DNA of 64,000 nucleotides from Pseudomonadota bacterium (GTDB lineage Bacteria > Pseudomonadota > Gammaproteobacteria > Burkholderiales > Rhodocyclaceae). The DNA is taken from contig QQUN01000005.1 of the NCBI GenBank assembly GCA_008501585.1, positions 1 to 64,000 of the forward strand, given 5' to 3'. Shown here in pieces: positions 1 to 17,941 of this stretch (position 1 is the first letter of the stretch; the number at the start of each line of letters is the position of its first letter). The notes beneath the pieces are model-generated. The model was not told the DNA's origin. It saw only the letters and a list, made by a program, of their open reading frames with translations, and ran no database searches. The position numbers and the translations under genes were made by a program.

Positions 1-789
1 GATCCCGCGCGGCTGGCCGAGGTCGAGGCGCGCATCGCTGCGGTGACCGACATGGCGCGCAAGCACCGGGTCAGCCCCGAGGCGCTGGCCGAGGTGCTGG
101 CCGAACGCCGGGCCCGGCTCGACGTATTGGTCGCCGAAGCCGACCCGGCCGCGCTGCAGGAAAAGGCTGCCGCTGCGCAGCGCGCCTATGCCGACGTGGC
201 CGCGCGGCTGAGCGCAGCCCGTGCGCCGGTCGCGGCCGACTTGTCCGGGCAGGTGACGGCAGCGATGCAGACGCTGGCCATGGCCGGCGGGCGCTTCGAC
301 ATTGTGCTCGAGGCCGAACCCGAGGGCAGCGCCCATGGCAACGAAACCGTGGTGTTCCAGGTGGCGGCCAATCCCAGCCAGCCGCTGCGGCCCTTGGCCA
401 AGGTGGCCTCGGGCGGCGAGTTGTCGCGTATCGGGCTGGCCATCCAGGTGATCACCAGCCGGGCCGCGGCGACGCCAACCATGATTTTCGACGAGGTGGA
501 TGTCGGCATCGGTGGCCGGGTGGCCGAGATCGTTGGCCGCATGCTGCGCGAGCTGGGCACGCAACGCCAGGTGATGTGCGTCACCCATCTGCCGCAAGTG
601 GCCGCCCAGGCCAACTGGCAGTGGTCCATCGCCAAGGCGCAGCGCAACGGCGACACCGTGAGCAGCGTGACGGTGCTCGACGACGCGGCGCGGATCGACG
701 AGATCGCGCGCATGCTCGGCGGTGTCAACATCACCGAGACCACACGCCAGCATGCGTCGGAAATTCTCGGGCTGACGCCGGCCGGCTGA
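1..789 (+). CDS. recN: DNA repair protein RecN, C-terminal part (5' truncated by window edge)
   Basis: Frame open from base 1; contains KVASGGELSRIGLAIQVI...PTMIFDEVDVGIGGRVAEIVGRML...QVMCVTHLPQVAAQA, RecN-type SMC/ABC signature and Walker B. Confidence 0.95.
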   Translation, partial: DPARLAEVEARIAAVTDMARKHRVSPEALAEVLAERRARLDVLVAEADPAALQEKAAAAQRAYADVAARLSAARAPVAADLSGQVTAAMQTLAMAGGRFDIVLEAEPEGSAHGNETVVFQVAANPSQPLRPLAKVASGGELSRIGLAIQVITSRAAATPTMIFDEVDVGIGGRVAEIVGRMLRELGTQRQVMCVTHLPQVAAQANWQWSIAKAQRNGDTVSSVTVLDDAARIDEIARMLGGVNITETTRQHASEILGLTPAG

Positions 790-792
790 GTC

Positions 793-949
793 AGAACTTG
801 TGAATAAATCGACTGCGCGTGTCGATTGCTGCGTTGCTCACTCGCTCACGCCTCGCCTATCCATTTGATATGTCTCGTCGTTCGCTCGCGTAGTTGCCAA
901 ATGCGGCCTTGCACTCGGCCCTGCTCGCTACGATTTCTTCACAAGTTCT
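793..949. repeat. Structured intergenic repeat, copy 1 (long form), perfect 12-bp terminal inverted repeats AGAACTTGTGAA/TTCACAAGTTCT
   Basis: Left arm 793-804, right arm 938-949; internal hairpin TCGAC-TGCGCGT-GTCGA; shares core with 17860-17941. Confidence 0.75.
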
Positions 950-1512
950 CAGTTGATGGCGGTGATCGCCGCGGTGAGGAGGAAACCGGCCGCGGCCACC
1001 CGCCGCATGATGTGACCCGGCAGGCGCTCGGCCAGTCGCTCGCCCACCATCACGGCCGGCACATTGGCGAGCATCATCCCTAGCGTGGTGCCGACCACGA
1101 CCCAGCTCAGCGACTCGAAGCGCGCGCCCAGCGCCACGGTGGCGAACTGTGTCTTGTCGCCGATCTCGGCCAGGAAAAAGGCCACCAGCGCGATCAGGAA
1201 GATCTGCCAGGCCGTCTGCGCGGACGGGGTGGCGCTATCGTCGTCGAGCGTGTCGGGGCGCAGCGCCCACAGGCCAAAGACAAGAAAGCTTGCCGCCAGG
1301 GTCCATTTGAGCCAGGGGCCGGGCAGCCACTGCGCCACCCACGCGCCGGCCGCCGCGGCCAGTGCATGGTTGAGCAGGGTGGCAATGAAGATGCCCCAGA
1401 TGATGGCCGCGCGATGTTTCAGCCGCGCGGCCAGCATGAAGGAGAGCAGTTGGGTCTTGTCGCCGATCTCGGCGACGGCGACCAGTGCGGTCGCCGTCAT
1501 GAAGGTTTCCAA
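949..1512 (-). CDS. TMEM165/GDT1 (UPF0016) family, putative Mn2+ exporter
   Basis: Two EIGDKTQ motifs (AEIGDKTQLLSFMLA, AEIGDKTQFATVALG) in hydrophobic segments. Confidence 0.9.
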   Translation of the reverse strand: METFMTATALVAVAEIGDKTQLLSFMLAARLKHRAAIIWGIFIATLLNHALAAAAGAWVAQWLPGPWLKWTLAASFLVFGLWALRPDTLDDDSATPSAQTAWQIFLIALVAFFLAEIGDKTQFATVALGARFESLSWVVVGTTLGMMLANVPAVMVGERLAERLPGHIMRRVAAAGFLLTAAITAIN

Positions 1513-1520
1513 GGTGCGGG

Positions 1521-1970
1521 CTACTTGCTGTCGTCGTTGTTATTGTTGCGGTTGGCGCAGTCCTTGCGCTGGCATTCGACATACAGGTACAAGGCGTGCT
1601 CCTTGACCGCGAAGCCGCGTTCCTTGGCCACGGCGTTCTGCCGCTTTTCGATTTCGGGGTCGAAGAACTCTTCGACCGCCCCGCATTCGACGCATACGAG
1701 ATGGTCGTGGTGCGCCCCCTCGTTGAGTTCAAAAACGGCCTTGCCGGACTCGAAATGGTGGCGTTCGAGCAGGCCGGCCTGCTCGAATTGGGTCAGTACG
1801 CGATAGACGGTGGCGAGGCCAATGTCCATGTCGTCGTTCATCAGCAGGCGATAGACGTCTTCGGCCGTCAGGTGGCGCTGGTCGGTGTGCTGGAACAGTT
1901 CGAGGATCTTGAGCCGGGGGAGGGTGGCTTTGAGACCCATGCTCTTGAGGCTTTGTGAATTTGATGGCAT
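1521..1970 (-). CDS. fur: Ferric uptake regulator Fur
   Basis: [26 protein letters not shown]...HLTAEDVYR...[19 protein letters not shown]...[11 protein letters not shown]; start at internal Met rather than the longer ORF start. Confidence 0.95.
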   Translation of the reverse strand: MPSNSQSLKSMGLKATLPRLKILELFQHTDQRHLTAEDVYRLLMNDDMDIGLATVYRVLTQFEQAGLLERHHFESGKAVFELNEGAHHDHLVCVECGAVEEFFDPEIEKRQNAVAKERGFAVKEHALYLYVECQRKDCANRNNNNDDSK

Positions 1971-2088
1971 GTCGGTGTCGGCCCGCTGGATGTTGGGGAA
2001 CACGGAAAGTTGGGCGAGACAGTATGATATATTTTTTGCCTTTTCCTGAGAATTCGGGCGTGCTTCCACGCCGTTCCTTGAGCAGACA

Positions 2089-2526
2089 ATGCACTCCAAA
2101 ACCAAACTGATGACCGCAATGGCGGCCGCGCTGTTGATCGCTGGCTGCAGCGTGACGGACTACCTCAGCCCTTATCGCATCGACGTGCGCCAGGGGAACT
2201 ACGTGACTCAGGAGATGGTGTCGAACCTGAAAAAGGGCATGAGCCGGGACCAGGTGCGTTTTGCGCTGGGCACACCGCTGCTGACCGATGCGTTTCACGC
2301 CGACCGCTGGGACTATGTGTATCGCTTTGCGCCGGGCAAGGGGGAGGCCGAGCAGCGTGTGCTGACGGTGTTCTTCGAGGGTGACCAGTTGGTGCGCGTC
2401 GAGGGCGATGTGGTAGCCGGCGATCCGGATGCCCAGCCGGCGGCCGCAGAGAACCGGATTCGCAGCATTGTCCTGAGCGGGCCGCAGGCTGCGACCGCCG
2501 ACGCCCCCGAAGGAGCGAAGCAGTGA
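2089..2526 (+). CDS. bamE: Outer membrane protein assembly factor BamE (SmpA/OmlA)
   Basis: Lipobox [43 protein letters not shown]...DRWDYVYRF; divergent from fur. Confidence 0.93.
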   Translation: MHSKTKLMTAMAAALLIAGCSVTDYLSPYRIDVRQGNYVTQEMVSNLKKGMSRDQVRFALGTPLLTDAFHADRWDYVYRFAPGKGEAEQRVLTVFFEGDQLVRVEGDVVAGDPDAQPAAAENRIRSIVLSGPQAATADAPEGAKQ

Positions 2527-3338
2527 GCGCGGACAACCTCATCAAGATTGCCGTGGCCGGCGGTAGCGGCCGCATGGGCCGGATGTTGATCGAAGCGGTT
2601 CAGCAGGCTGACGATCTGGTACTGGCGGCCGTGTTCGACCGGGCCGGCAGCCCGTTCATCGGGCGCGATGCCGGCGAACTGGTGGCCCAGCCCTGCGGTG
2701 TGCGGATCACCGACGATGCCAGCGCTGCCATTGCGGCCGCCGACTGCGTCATCGATTTCACCCTGCCCGAAGGCTCGCTCGCCCACCTCGAACTGGCGCG
2801 TCAGCATGGCAAGGCCATGGTGATCGGGACGACCGGCTTCAATGCCGAGCAGAAGCGGCAGATCCAGCAGGCGGCCGAGTCGATTCCGGTGGTGTTCGCG
2901 CCCAACATGGCGGTGGGTGTCAATGCCGTGTTCAAGCTGCTCGAAGTCGCCGCGCGGATCCTCGATCAGGGCTACGACATCGAGGTGATCGAAGCGCACC
3001 ACCGACTGAAGGTCGATGCGCCGTCGGGCACGGCGCTGCGCATGGGCGAGATCGTCGCCGACCAGCTGGGCCGCGACCTCGAGCAGTGCGCGATCTACGG
3101 TCGTGAAGGGGTGACCGGCAAGCGCAAGGACGAAACCATCGGCTTCTCGACGATCCGCGGCGGTGACGTGGTGGGCGACCACACCGTGCTGTTCGCCGGC
3201 ATCGGCGAGCGGATCGAGATCACCCACAAATCGGGCAGCCGCATGCCCTACGCGCTCGGTGCGCTGCGCGGTGCGCGCTTCCTGGCGGGGCGCGAGCGCG
3301 GCCTGTTCGACATGCAGGACGTCCTCGGCCTGCGCTGA
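2523..3338 (+). CDS. dapB: 4-hydroxy-tetrahydrodipicolinate reductase
   Basis: [45 protein letters not shown]. Confidence 0.96.
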   Translation: MSADNLIKIAVAGGSGRMGRMLIEAVQQADDLVLAAVFDRAGSPFIGRDAGELVAQPCGVRITDDASAAIAAADCVIDFTLPEGSLAHLELARQHGKAMVIGTTGFNAEQKRQIQQAAESIPVVFAPNMAVGVNAVFKLLEVAARILDQGYDIEVIEAHHRLKVDAPSGTALRMGEIVADQLGRDLEQCAIYGREGVTGKRKDETIGFSTIRGGDVVGDHTVLFAGIGERIEITHKSGSRMPYALGALRGARFLAGRERGLFDMQDVLGLR

Positions 3339-3448
3339 CCGGTCGCGCGGCGGATCGCGTTCAAGATTCGCCGCCCTGCGCCGATAGCGCCTGTGATGGC
3401 CCGCGTTTCGGTCGGGCCGCAGCACCGCGATCTGGAATCTCCGCCCCC

Positions 3449-6037
<2,589 letters not shown>

Positions 6038-6245
6038 GGCGCCGTCGCCGCAGGCAAGCGGATGGGGTTTTCCCTGCTTTCGCGCTTGTCGCGTTGCCGG
6101 TCGAGCCGAATTTCGCTAGAATTCGGCGAATTTTCTTGTTGATTGCTGAGCGGGATGGGTCGGCCAGGCTTGTCCCGTTTTTCACGTGTGGAGCAGCGCG
6201 GGGTCGCGCTGAGATCCCATCAACGGTTGAACCAGGAGTTTCGTC

Positions 6246-7385
6246 GTGACTCAATTTCCGCGCGCCATCCTCGTCCTTGCCGACGGGACGGTTTTCAGCG
6301 GCAAAGGTATCGGTGCGGTCGGCCAGACAACGGGCGAAGTCGTATTCAATACCGCCATGTCGGGCTATCAGGAAATCCTCACCGATCCGAGCTACTCACG
6401 GCAGATCGTGACGCTGACCTATCCGCACATCGGTAACACCGGTGTGAACACCGAAGACGTCGAGTCGGGCCGCGTGCATGCCGCCGGCCTGGTCATTCGT
6501 GACCTGCCGCTGCGCGCCTCGAACTGGCGCATGGGCAAGACGCTCGACGCCTATCTGCGCGACGAAGGCGTCGTGGCCATTGCCGACATCGACACCCGTC
6601 GCCTCACCCGCGTGCTGCGCGAGAAGGGCGCCCAGGCCGGTTGCATCGTTACCGCGGGTGACGATGGCGTGATCGATGTCGAGGCCGCGCTGGCCGCCGC
6701 ACGTGGCTTCCCCGGCCTTGCCGGCATGGACCTGGCCAAGGAAGTGACGGCCGCCACCACCCAGGAATGGACCGAGACCGAATGGGATCTGGCCGCGGGC
6801 TACGGTGCCCTCGAGGCGCCGAAGTTCCATGTGGTGGCCTACGATTTCGGCGTCAAGCGCAACATCCTGCGCATGCTCGCCGCGCGCGGCTGTCGCCTCA
6901 CCGTCGTGCCGGCGCAAACCCCGGCCGCCGACGTGCTGGCGATGAATCCGGACGGCGTGTTCCTCTCCAACGGACCGGGCGACCCCGAGCCGTGCGACTA
7001 CGCCATTTCGGCCATCAAGACCATCGTCGACAAGCGCGTGCCCACCTTCGGCATCTGCCTGGGCCACCAGTTGCTGGCCCTGGCCTCGGGTGGGCGGACC
7101 GCCAAGATGAAGTTCGGCCACCACGGTGCCAACCACCCGGTGAAGGACCTCGATTCCGGCCAGGTGATGATCACCAGCCAGAACCACGGCTTTGCGGTGG
7201 ATGCCGACAGCCTGCCGGCCAATCTGCGCGCCACCCATGTGTCGCTGTTCGACGGCAGCCTGCAGGGCATCGCGCGCACCGATGCGCCGGCCTTCAGCTT
7301 CCAGGGCCACCCGGAAGCCAGCCCCGGCCCGCACGACGTCGCCTATCTGTTCGACCGCTTCATCAAGCTGATGGAAGCGCGTTAG
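6246..7385 (+). CDS. carA: Carbamoyl-phosphate synthase small subunit
   Basis: [15 protein letters not shown]...[28 protein letters not shown] glutaminase motif; [12 protein letters not shown]. Confidence 0.97.
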   Translation: MTQFPRAILVLADGTVFSGKGIGAVGQTTGEVVFNTAMSGYQEILTDPSYSRQIVTLTYPHIGNTGVNTEDVESGRVHAAGLVIRDLPLRASNWRMGKTLDAYLRDEGVVAIADIDTRRLTRVLREKGAQAGCIVTAGDDGVIDVEAALAAARGFPGLAGMDLAKEVTAATTQEWTETEWDLAAGYGALEAPKFHVVAYDFGVKRNILRMLAARGCRLTVVPAQTPAADVLAMNPDGVFLSNGPGDPEPCDYAISAIKTIVDKRVPTFGICLGHQLLALASGGRTAKMKFGHHGANHPVKDLDSGQVMITSQNHGFAVDADSLPANLRATHVSLFDGSLQGIARTDAPAFSFQGHPEASPGPHDVAYLFDRFIKLMEAR

Positions 7386-7464
7386 TGATGTGACCGGCCC
7401 CGGCAGGCCCGGGGCCTGCCGTTTGTTCCACACATCACCTTTACCGAGTTATCGAGGCAAGCAC

Positions 7465-10683
<3,219 letters not shown>

Positions 10684-10687
10684 GACA

Positions 10688-11164
10688 ATGAACAAGATTC
10701 CTCTGACCGTGACCGGAGCCGAACTGCTCCGGCAAGAGCTGCATACGCTGAAAACCGTGGAGCGCCCGAACGTGATCGCCGCGATCGCCGAGGCGCGCTC
10801 GCATGGCGACCTGTCGGAAAACGCCGAGTACGACGCCGCCAAGGAGCGTCAGGGCTTCATCGAGGGCCGCATCAAGGAAGTCGAAGGCAAGCTGTCGATG
10901 GCGCAGATCATCGACCCGGCCTTGCTGGACGCCGATGGCCGCTGCGTGTTCGGTGCCACCATCGAGCTTGAAGACCTGGAGTCGGAAAACACCGTGACCT
11001 ACCAGATCGTGGGTGACGACGAGGCCGACATCAAGCTGGGCAAGATCTCGATCAGTTCGCCGATCGCCCGCGCCCTGATCGGCAAGTACGCCGGCGACGT
11101 GGCCGAGGTTCAGGCCCCGGGTGGCGTGCGCGAATACGAAATCATCGATGTCCGTTACATCTGA
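10688..11164 (+). CDS. greA: Transcription elongation factor GreA
   Basis: [62 protein letters not shown]. Confidence 0.97.
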   Translation: MNKIPLTVTGAELLRQELHTLKTVERPNVIAAIAEARSHGDLSENAEYDAAKERQGFIEGRIKEVEGKLSMAQIIDPALLDADGRCVFGATIELEDLESENTVTYQIVGDDEADIKLGKISISSPIARALIGKYAGDVAEVQAPGGVREYEIIDVRYI

Positions 11165-11172
11165 GCCACGCC

Positions 11173-11664
11173 GTGACCGCCACCATCGCCCGCCTGCAAC
11201 GCCTGCTGCTGACCTTGTGGGTGGGGGCGATGTGGGCGGTGGGCTATCTGGTGGTGCCGGTGCTGTTCGGCGAGCTGGACGACCCCGTCCTCGCCGGCGC
11301 GCTGGCCGGCGCGCTGTTCCAGAACGTTGCCTGGCTGGGCCTGGTGTGTGGTGCCGGCCTGCTGTTCCTGCAGTTCGCCCGCGGCCATGCCTTGCCCTTG
11401 CCGCGGGTGGTCGTGATTTGTGTCGTCGCTATGCTGGTGCTGGTGTGCGTGGGTCAGTTCGTGATCGATCCGATCATTGCCGGCATCAAGGCCGAGGCCG
11501 GACCTGGCGGGGCAATGGCCAGCGAGCTGAAAGACCGCTTTGCCATGTGGCATGGCGTTGCCAGCGTGCTCTATCTGTGCCAGAGCCTGCTCGGTGTGCT
11601 GGCTGTCTGGCGTGCCGCGGTGCCGGCCGGCGGCGCGAACACGCCAGCACCGTCAGCCACGTGA
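11173..11664 (+). CDS. DUF4149-family membrane protein (GTG start)
   Basis: LLLTLWVGAMWAVGYLVVPVLF..., four predicted hydrophobic helices; linked to greA. Confidence 0.7.
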   Translation: MTATIARLQRLLLTLWVGAMWAVGYLVVPVLFGELDDPVLAGALAGALFQNVAWLGLVCGAGLLFLQFARGHALPLPRVVVICVVAMLVLVCVGQFVIDPIIAGIKAEAGPGGAMASELKDRFAMWHGVASVLYLCQSLLGVLAVWRAAVPAGGANTPAPSAT

Positions 11665-12081
11665 TTGGCGGCGGGGCGCACCCGTGCGGGCAGCAGGCTT
11701 GGCTCGGCCGGTCGCAGCTTCACGGCCCTGGGGCGTTCGCGCCTTGGGTTTGTCGGTTGTGCTGCGCGGCGCCGGCTTCTTCTTGAGCTCGGCGGCGGGC
11801 TTTTCGTCGGCCGGCGCTTCGCGCCACAGCACGAGGATATTCCCGATATGCTGAACGTTGGCAGCACCGGTCTGCTCGCAGATCTCGGCCATCAGCTGTT
11901 GCCGGGCGTCGCGGTCTTCGCCATAGACGCGGACCTTGATCAGTTCGTGGGCGGTGAGGGCGAGCTTGATTTCAGCCAGCACCGAGGGGCTCAACCCGTT
12001 GCCCGCAACGCTGACCACCGGGTTCAGATGGTGGGCGCGGGCACGAAGGGCTCGTCGCTGGACGGGCGTGAGGTCAGTCAT
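11653..12081 (-). CDS. yhbY: YhbY/CRM-domain RNA-binding protein
   Basis: LTPVQRRALRARAHHLNPVVSVAGNGLSPSVLAEIKLALTAHELIKVRV; divergent from rlmE as commonly seen. Confidence 0.88.
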   Translation of the reverse strand: MTDLTPVQRRALRARAHHLNPVVSVAGNGLSPSVLAEIKLALTAHELIKVRVYGEDRDARQQLMAEICEQTGAANVQHIGNILVLWREAPADEKPAAELKKKPAPRSTTDKPKARTPQGREAATGRAKPAARTGAPRRQSRG

Positions 12082-12122
12082 GTGGTTGATCCGTTTGGGG
12101 AAAAGGACGCGATTCTACTCCT

Positions 12123-12749
12123 ATGAAGCGTAGCAAGACCAGCAAGGCATGGATGCGCGAGCATCTGAATGACACCTATGTCCAGCAGGCGCGGGCTTCG
12201 GGCTATCGTGCCCGTGCCGCCTACAAGTTGCTCGAGATCGACGACAAGGACAAGCTCCTGCGCCCCGGCATGGTGGTGGTCGATCTCGGTGCCGCGCCGG
12301 GCTCGTGGAGCCAGGTGGCGTCGCAGAAGATTGGCGACGGTGGCCAGGTCATCGCGCTGGATCTGCTGGAGGTCCTCGGCCTGCCGCGGATGACCTTCAT
12401 CCAGGGCGATTTCCAGGACGCAGCGGTATTGCGTGAACTGGAAGCAACGCTCGACGGGCGACCTGTCGACCTTGTGTTATCGGATATGGCCCCCAATATA
12501 TCGGGCATTGCAGCGGCCGATCAGGCGCGTTCGATCGGCTTGTGCGAGCTGGCGCTGGATTTTGCCGTCGAGCATCTCAAGCCGGGTGGCAATTTCCTGG
12601 TCAAGGTGTTCCAGGGCGCGGGGTTTGATGAGTACCGGCGGGCCATGCAGGCGGCGTTCCGTTCGGTCGTGGTCCGCAAGCCGGCCGCCTCGCGGGACCG
12701 CAGCACCGAAGTGTATTTGCTGGGCCTTGGGGTCAAGCCGGTCGTATAG
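12123..12749 (+). CDS. rlmE: 23S rRNA (uridine(2552)-2'-O)-methyltransferase RlmE
   Basis: [18 protein letters not shown]...[13 protein letters not shown]...[11 protein letters not shown]. Confidence 0.95.
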   Translation: MKRSKTSKAWMREHLNDTYVQQARASGYRARAAYKLLEIDDKDKLLRPGMVVVDLGAAPGSWSQVASQKIGDGGQVIALDLLEVLGLPRMTFIQGDFQDAAVLRELEATLDGRPVDLVLSDMAPNISGIAAADQARSIGLCELALDFAVEHLKPGGNFLVKVFQGAGFDEYRRAMQAAFRSVVVRKPAASRDRSTEVYLLGLGVKPVV

Positions 12750-12755
12750 TGCGGG

Positions 12756-12772
12756 CTTATCGGGCCGATAAG
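12756..12772. promoter_or_regulatory. 17-bp palindrome CTTATCGGGCCGATAAG in rlmE-ftsH intergenic
   Basis: Perfect 8-bp arms around a single central G. Confidence 0.35.
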
Positions 12773-12858
12773 TCTGGTTTGTTTTGCCTGCGGGAACGTT
12801 CACCCCTAGAATGGGTCTGCATCACTAGTGCCCCTGCCGGGCGTTCAAGGAAGTCGCG

Positions 12859-14751
<1,893 letters not shown>

Positions 14752-14770
14752 TCACCGCGCTGTGACACCA

Positions 14771-14800
14771 ATGGCCGGCTTTTGCCGGCCATTTCTTTTT
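14771..14800 (+). terminator. Intrinsic terminator after ftsH
   Basis: ATGGCCGGC-TTTT-GCCGGCCAT followed by TTCTTTTT. Confidence 0.85.
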
Positions 14801-14836
14801 CTCCGCCGGCACCGCCGGCCGCCCAGGGATTGATGC

Positions 14837-16618
14837 ATGTTTTCCGCTCCGGTCCGTTACCGTATCCAGCCCCTTGACCTTGCCGGGCACCTTTTCACCG
14901 TTAGCTGCGAGATTCCCGCGCCCGCGCCAGACGGGCAGGTGCTCTCCCTGCCGGCCTGGATTCCCGGCAGCTACATGGTGCGAGATTTCGCCAAGAACAT
15001 CGTGACGATCTCGGCCAGCGCGGGCGGCAAGCCCGTCGCCCTCGAAAAGCGCGACAAGCACAGTTGGCGGGCAGCGCGTGTGCCGCCGGGGGTGGCGCTG
15101 ACCGTGGCCTATACCGTTTACGCCTGGGACTTGTCGGTGCGCACCGCGCATCTGGACCAGACCCATGGTTTCTTCAATGGCACCAGCGTGTTTCTCGCCG
15201 TCGAGGGGCAGACCGCGCAGCGCTGTCTGGTGGAGATCCTGCCGCCGCCGGTCGGCGCCATCGGCGACTGGCGGGTGGCCACGGCCATGCGTGAGGCCAC
15301 GGGCATCGACGGCGCGGCCCGTCGGCATGGCTTTGGCTGGTACGAGGCGGACGACTACGATGAGCTGATCGATCACCCGGTCGAGATGGGCGATTTCACC
15401 CTCGCCACGTTCACCGCTGGTGGCGTGCCGCACGAGGTGGTCGTGACCGGGCGCCACGATGGCGACATGGCCCGCCTGTGCGCTGACCTGACACGTATCT
15501 GCGACTGGCAGATCGCCCTGTTCGGTGCCCCTCCGCCGATGTCGCGCTACCTGTTCCTCACCATGGCGGTGGGCGACGGCTACGGTGGGCTGGAACATCG
15601 CGCCTCGACGGCCCTGCTGACCCGCCGGGATGATCTGCCGTTTCATGGCATGGTCGGGCAGACCGAGGGCTACCGGCGCTTTCTCGGCCTGTGCAGCCAT
15701 GAATATTTCCACAGCTGGAACGTCAAGCGCATCCGCCCCGCAGCCTTCATCCCCTACGACTTGTCGCAGGAGACCTACACGCCGCTACTGTGGCTGTTTG
15801 AAGGCTTTACTTCCTACTACGATGACCTCACTTTGGTGCGCTCGGGCGTGATCACCCCCGCCGATTATCTGGGGCTGCTCGGCAAGACCATCACCCAGGT
15901 GCACAAGGGCAGCGGACGGTTGAAGCAGAGCGTGGCCGAATCGTCCTTTGATGCGTGGACCAAGTACTACCGCCAGGACGAGAACGCGGCGAACGCGATC
16001 GTCAGTTACTACAGCAAGGGCGCACTGATTGCATTGGCGCTGGATCTGCAACTGCGCATCGGCAGCGATGGCAGATGCAGTCTCGACGATGTGATGCGCG
16101 CCTTGTGGCAGGCGCACGGGCAGGCCGGTATCGGGGTCACGGAGGCGGGCGTGTTCGACCTGGTGGCCAGCGTGGGTGGCGCCGCCGTGGCACGCTGGTT
16201 GCGTAAGGCCGTCAACGGTACCGACGACCTGCCGCTGGCGCGCTGGCTCAAGCCCATGGGTGTGCGGACGAGCCACCCGGCGCCGACAGCGCCGTCGCTC
16301 GGAGCGCGCCTGAGCGGGGCGGCGGGGGCGGCCACGCTGGGTGTCGTGCACGAGGGCGGGGCGGCCCACCGGGCGGGCCTGTCTGCGGGTGATACCTTGA
16401 TTGCGGTCGACGGGCTGAAAGTGGTCGCCGAGACACTGGAGCCGATGCTGGCCCGTCGTGCGCCGGGCGATACGCTGCGGGTGCACGCCTTTCGCCGTGA
16501 CGAACTGATGTGCTTCGATGTGGCACTCGATGCCGGGGCGTGTCCGGTGCAGCTCGAGATGGCGCCGCGTCCGCCGGCGGCGGCCCGCCGCTTGTGCAAA
16601 GGCTGGCTCGGCGCCTAA
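14837..16618 (+). CDS. M61-family glycyl aminopeptidase with PDZ domain
   Basis: SHEYFHSWNVKRIRP (HExxH-type site), WLFEGFTSYYDDL, C-terminal PDZ AHRAGLSAGDTLIAVDG. Confidence 0.9.
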   Translation: MFSAPVRYRIQPLDLAGHLFTVSCEIPAPAPDGQVLSLPAWIPGSYMVRDFAKNIVTISASAGGKPVALEKRDKHSWRAARVPPGVALTVAYTVYAWDLSVRTAHLDQTHGFFNGTSVFLAVEGQTAQRCLVEILPPPVGAIGDWRVATAMREATGIDGAARRHGFGWYEADDYDELIDHPVEMGDFTLATFTAGGVPHEVVVTGRHDGDMARLCADLTRICDWQIALFGAPPPMSRYLFLTMAVGDGYGGLEHRASTALLTRRDDLPFHGMVGQTEGYRRFLGLCSHEYFHSWNVKRIRPAAFIPYDLSQETYTPLLWLFEGFTSYYDDLTLVRSGVITPADYLGLLGKTITQVHKGSGRLKQSVAESSFDAWTKYYRQDENAANAIVSYYSKGALIALALDLQLRIGSDGRCSLDDVMRALWQAHGQAGIGVTEAGVFDLVASVGGAAVARWLRKAVNGTDDLPLARWLKPMGVRTSHPAPTAPSLGARLSGAAGAATLGVVHEGGAAHRAGLSAGDTLIAVDGLKVVAETLEPMLARRAPGDTLRVHAFRRDELMCFDVALDAGACPVQLEMAPRPPAAARRLCKGWLGA

Positions 16619-17796
16619 CGTTTCTTCGACAAGGCGCTGATGGCGCGGCCGAGACCGTCGAGTGTCAGCGGGTACATGCGTTCCTGGCCAAGGATGTCGC
16701 GGATGATGCGGATCGACTGGCGATACTCCCACAGGCGCTCCGGCTCCGGGTTGAGCCAGACGGCCGAGGGATAGGTGTCGAGCAGGCGGCGCAGCCAGTC
16801 GGCGCCGGGCTCGTCGTTCATGTATTCGATGGCGCCGCCGGGCTGGAGGATCTCGTAGGGGCTCATGGTGGCGTCGCCGACGAAGATCAGCTTGTAGTCC
16901 GGCCCGTAGGTGTGGATCACGTCCATCGTCGGTGTGCGTTCCGAGTGGCGGCGATAGGCGTCGCGCCAGACATGGTCGTACACACAGTTGTGGAAGTAGA
17001 AATACTCCAGGTGCTTGAATTCGGTGCGGCTGGCCGAGAACAGCTCCTCGCAGACCTTGATGTGGTCGTCCATCGAGCCGCCGATGTCGAAGAACATCAG
17101 CACCTTGACCGCATTGTGGCGCTCCGGCCGCATGTGCAGGTCAAGCCAGCCCGCGTTGCGGGCGGTGGCGGAGATGGTGCCTTCGAGGTCCAGCTCCTCG
17201 ACCGCGCCCTCGCGCGCAAAACGGCGCAGCCGGCGCAGGGCGACCTTGATGTTGCGGGTGCCGATCTCGACGCTGTCGTCCAGGTTGCGGAACTCGCGCT
17301 TCTCCCACACCTTGACTGCGGTGCGGTTGCCCGCCGACTCGCCGCCGACGCGGATGCCTTCCGGGTGATAGCCGCTGTTGCCGAAAGGCGATGTGCCACC
17401 GGTGCCGACCCACTTGCTGCCGCCCTGGTGGCGCCCCTTCTGCTCTTCGAGCCGTTTCTTGAATTCCTCCATCAGGCTGTCCCAGCCGAGCTTTTGCAGC
17501 GCGGCCTTTTCCTCGGCGCTCAGGTGCTTGGTGGCCAGGGCCTTGAGCCAGTCTTCGGGCAGGTCGACATCCAGGCCGGGGATCTCGGTGACGCCGGAGA
17601 AATAGCTGCCAAAGGCCTTGTCAAAGCGGTCGTAGTGGCTCTCGTCCTTGACCAGGCAGGTGCGCGAGAAGACGTAGAAATCGTCGATCGAGTGACCGCA
17701 CACCCGTTGTTGCAGTCCTTCGAGCAAGGTCAGGAATTCCTTGGTCGAGACGGGCAGCTTGTGCTGGCGAAGATGGAGGAAAAACGGGATCAGCAC
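16615..17796 (-). CDS. VWA-domain protein (CoxE-like partner of MoxR ATPase)
   Basis: VLIPFFLHLRQHKLPVSTKEFLTLLEGL...VLMFFDIGGSMDDHI (MIDAS-like); likely GTG start inside the longer ORF 16615..17856. Confidence 0.82.
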   Translation of the reverse strand: MLIPFFLHLRQHKLPVSTKEFLTLLEGLQQRVCGHSIDDFYVFSRTCLVKDESHYDRFDKAFGSYFSGVTEIPGLDVDLPEDWLKALATKHLSAEEKAALQKLGWDSLMEEFKKRLEEQKGRHQGGSKWVGTGGTSPFGNSGYHPEGIRVGGESAGNRTAVKVWEKREFRNLDDSVEIGTRNIKVALRRLRRFAREGAVEELDLEGTISATARNAGWLDLHMRPERHNAVKVLMFFDIGGSMDDHIKVCEELFSASRTEFKHLEYFYFHNCVYDHVWRDAYRRHSERTPTMDVIHTYGPDYKLIFVGDATMSPYEILQPGGAIEYMNDEPGADWLRRLLDTYPSAVWLNPEPERLWEYRQSIRIIRDILGQERMYPLTLDGLGRAISALSKKR

Positions 17797-17859
17797 GACA
17801 CGGTTCCGAGGGCAGAAGCTGTCATGATGCCGCCCGCGCGGGTGGCTGTCGAGCACCCA

Positions 17860-17941
17860 GAACGTGTGAATAAGCCGGCTGCGCGAGCCGATTGCTGCGT
17901 TGCAATCGGCCCGGCTCGCGACGATTGCTTCACAAGTGCTC
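17860..17941. repeat. Structured intergenic repeat, copy 2 (short form)
   Basis: Shares GTGAATAA..CG.CTGCGCG.G.CGATTGCTGCGTTGC and CTCGC.ACGATT.CTTCACAAGT.CTCAG with 793-949; middle portion absent. Confidence 0.7.

Noticed and set aside
1971-2088. A Fur-box in the fur-bamE intergenic region
   Set aside because: AT-rich TATGATATATTTTTTGCC is promoter-like but no convincing GATAATGATwATCATTATC-type match was seen.
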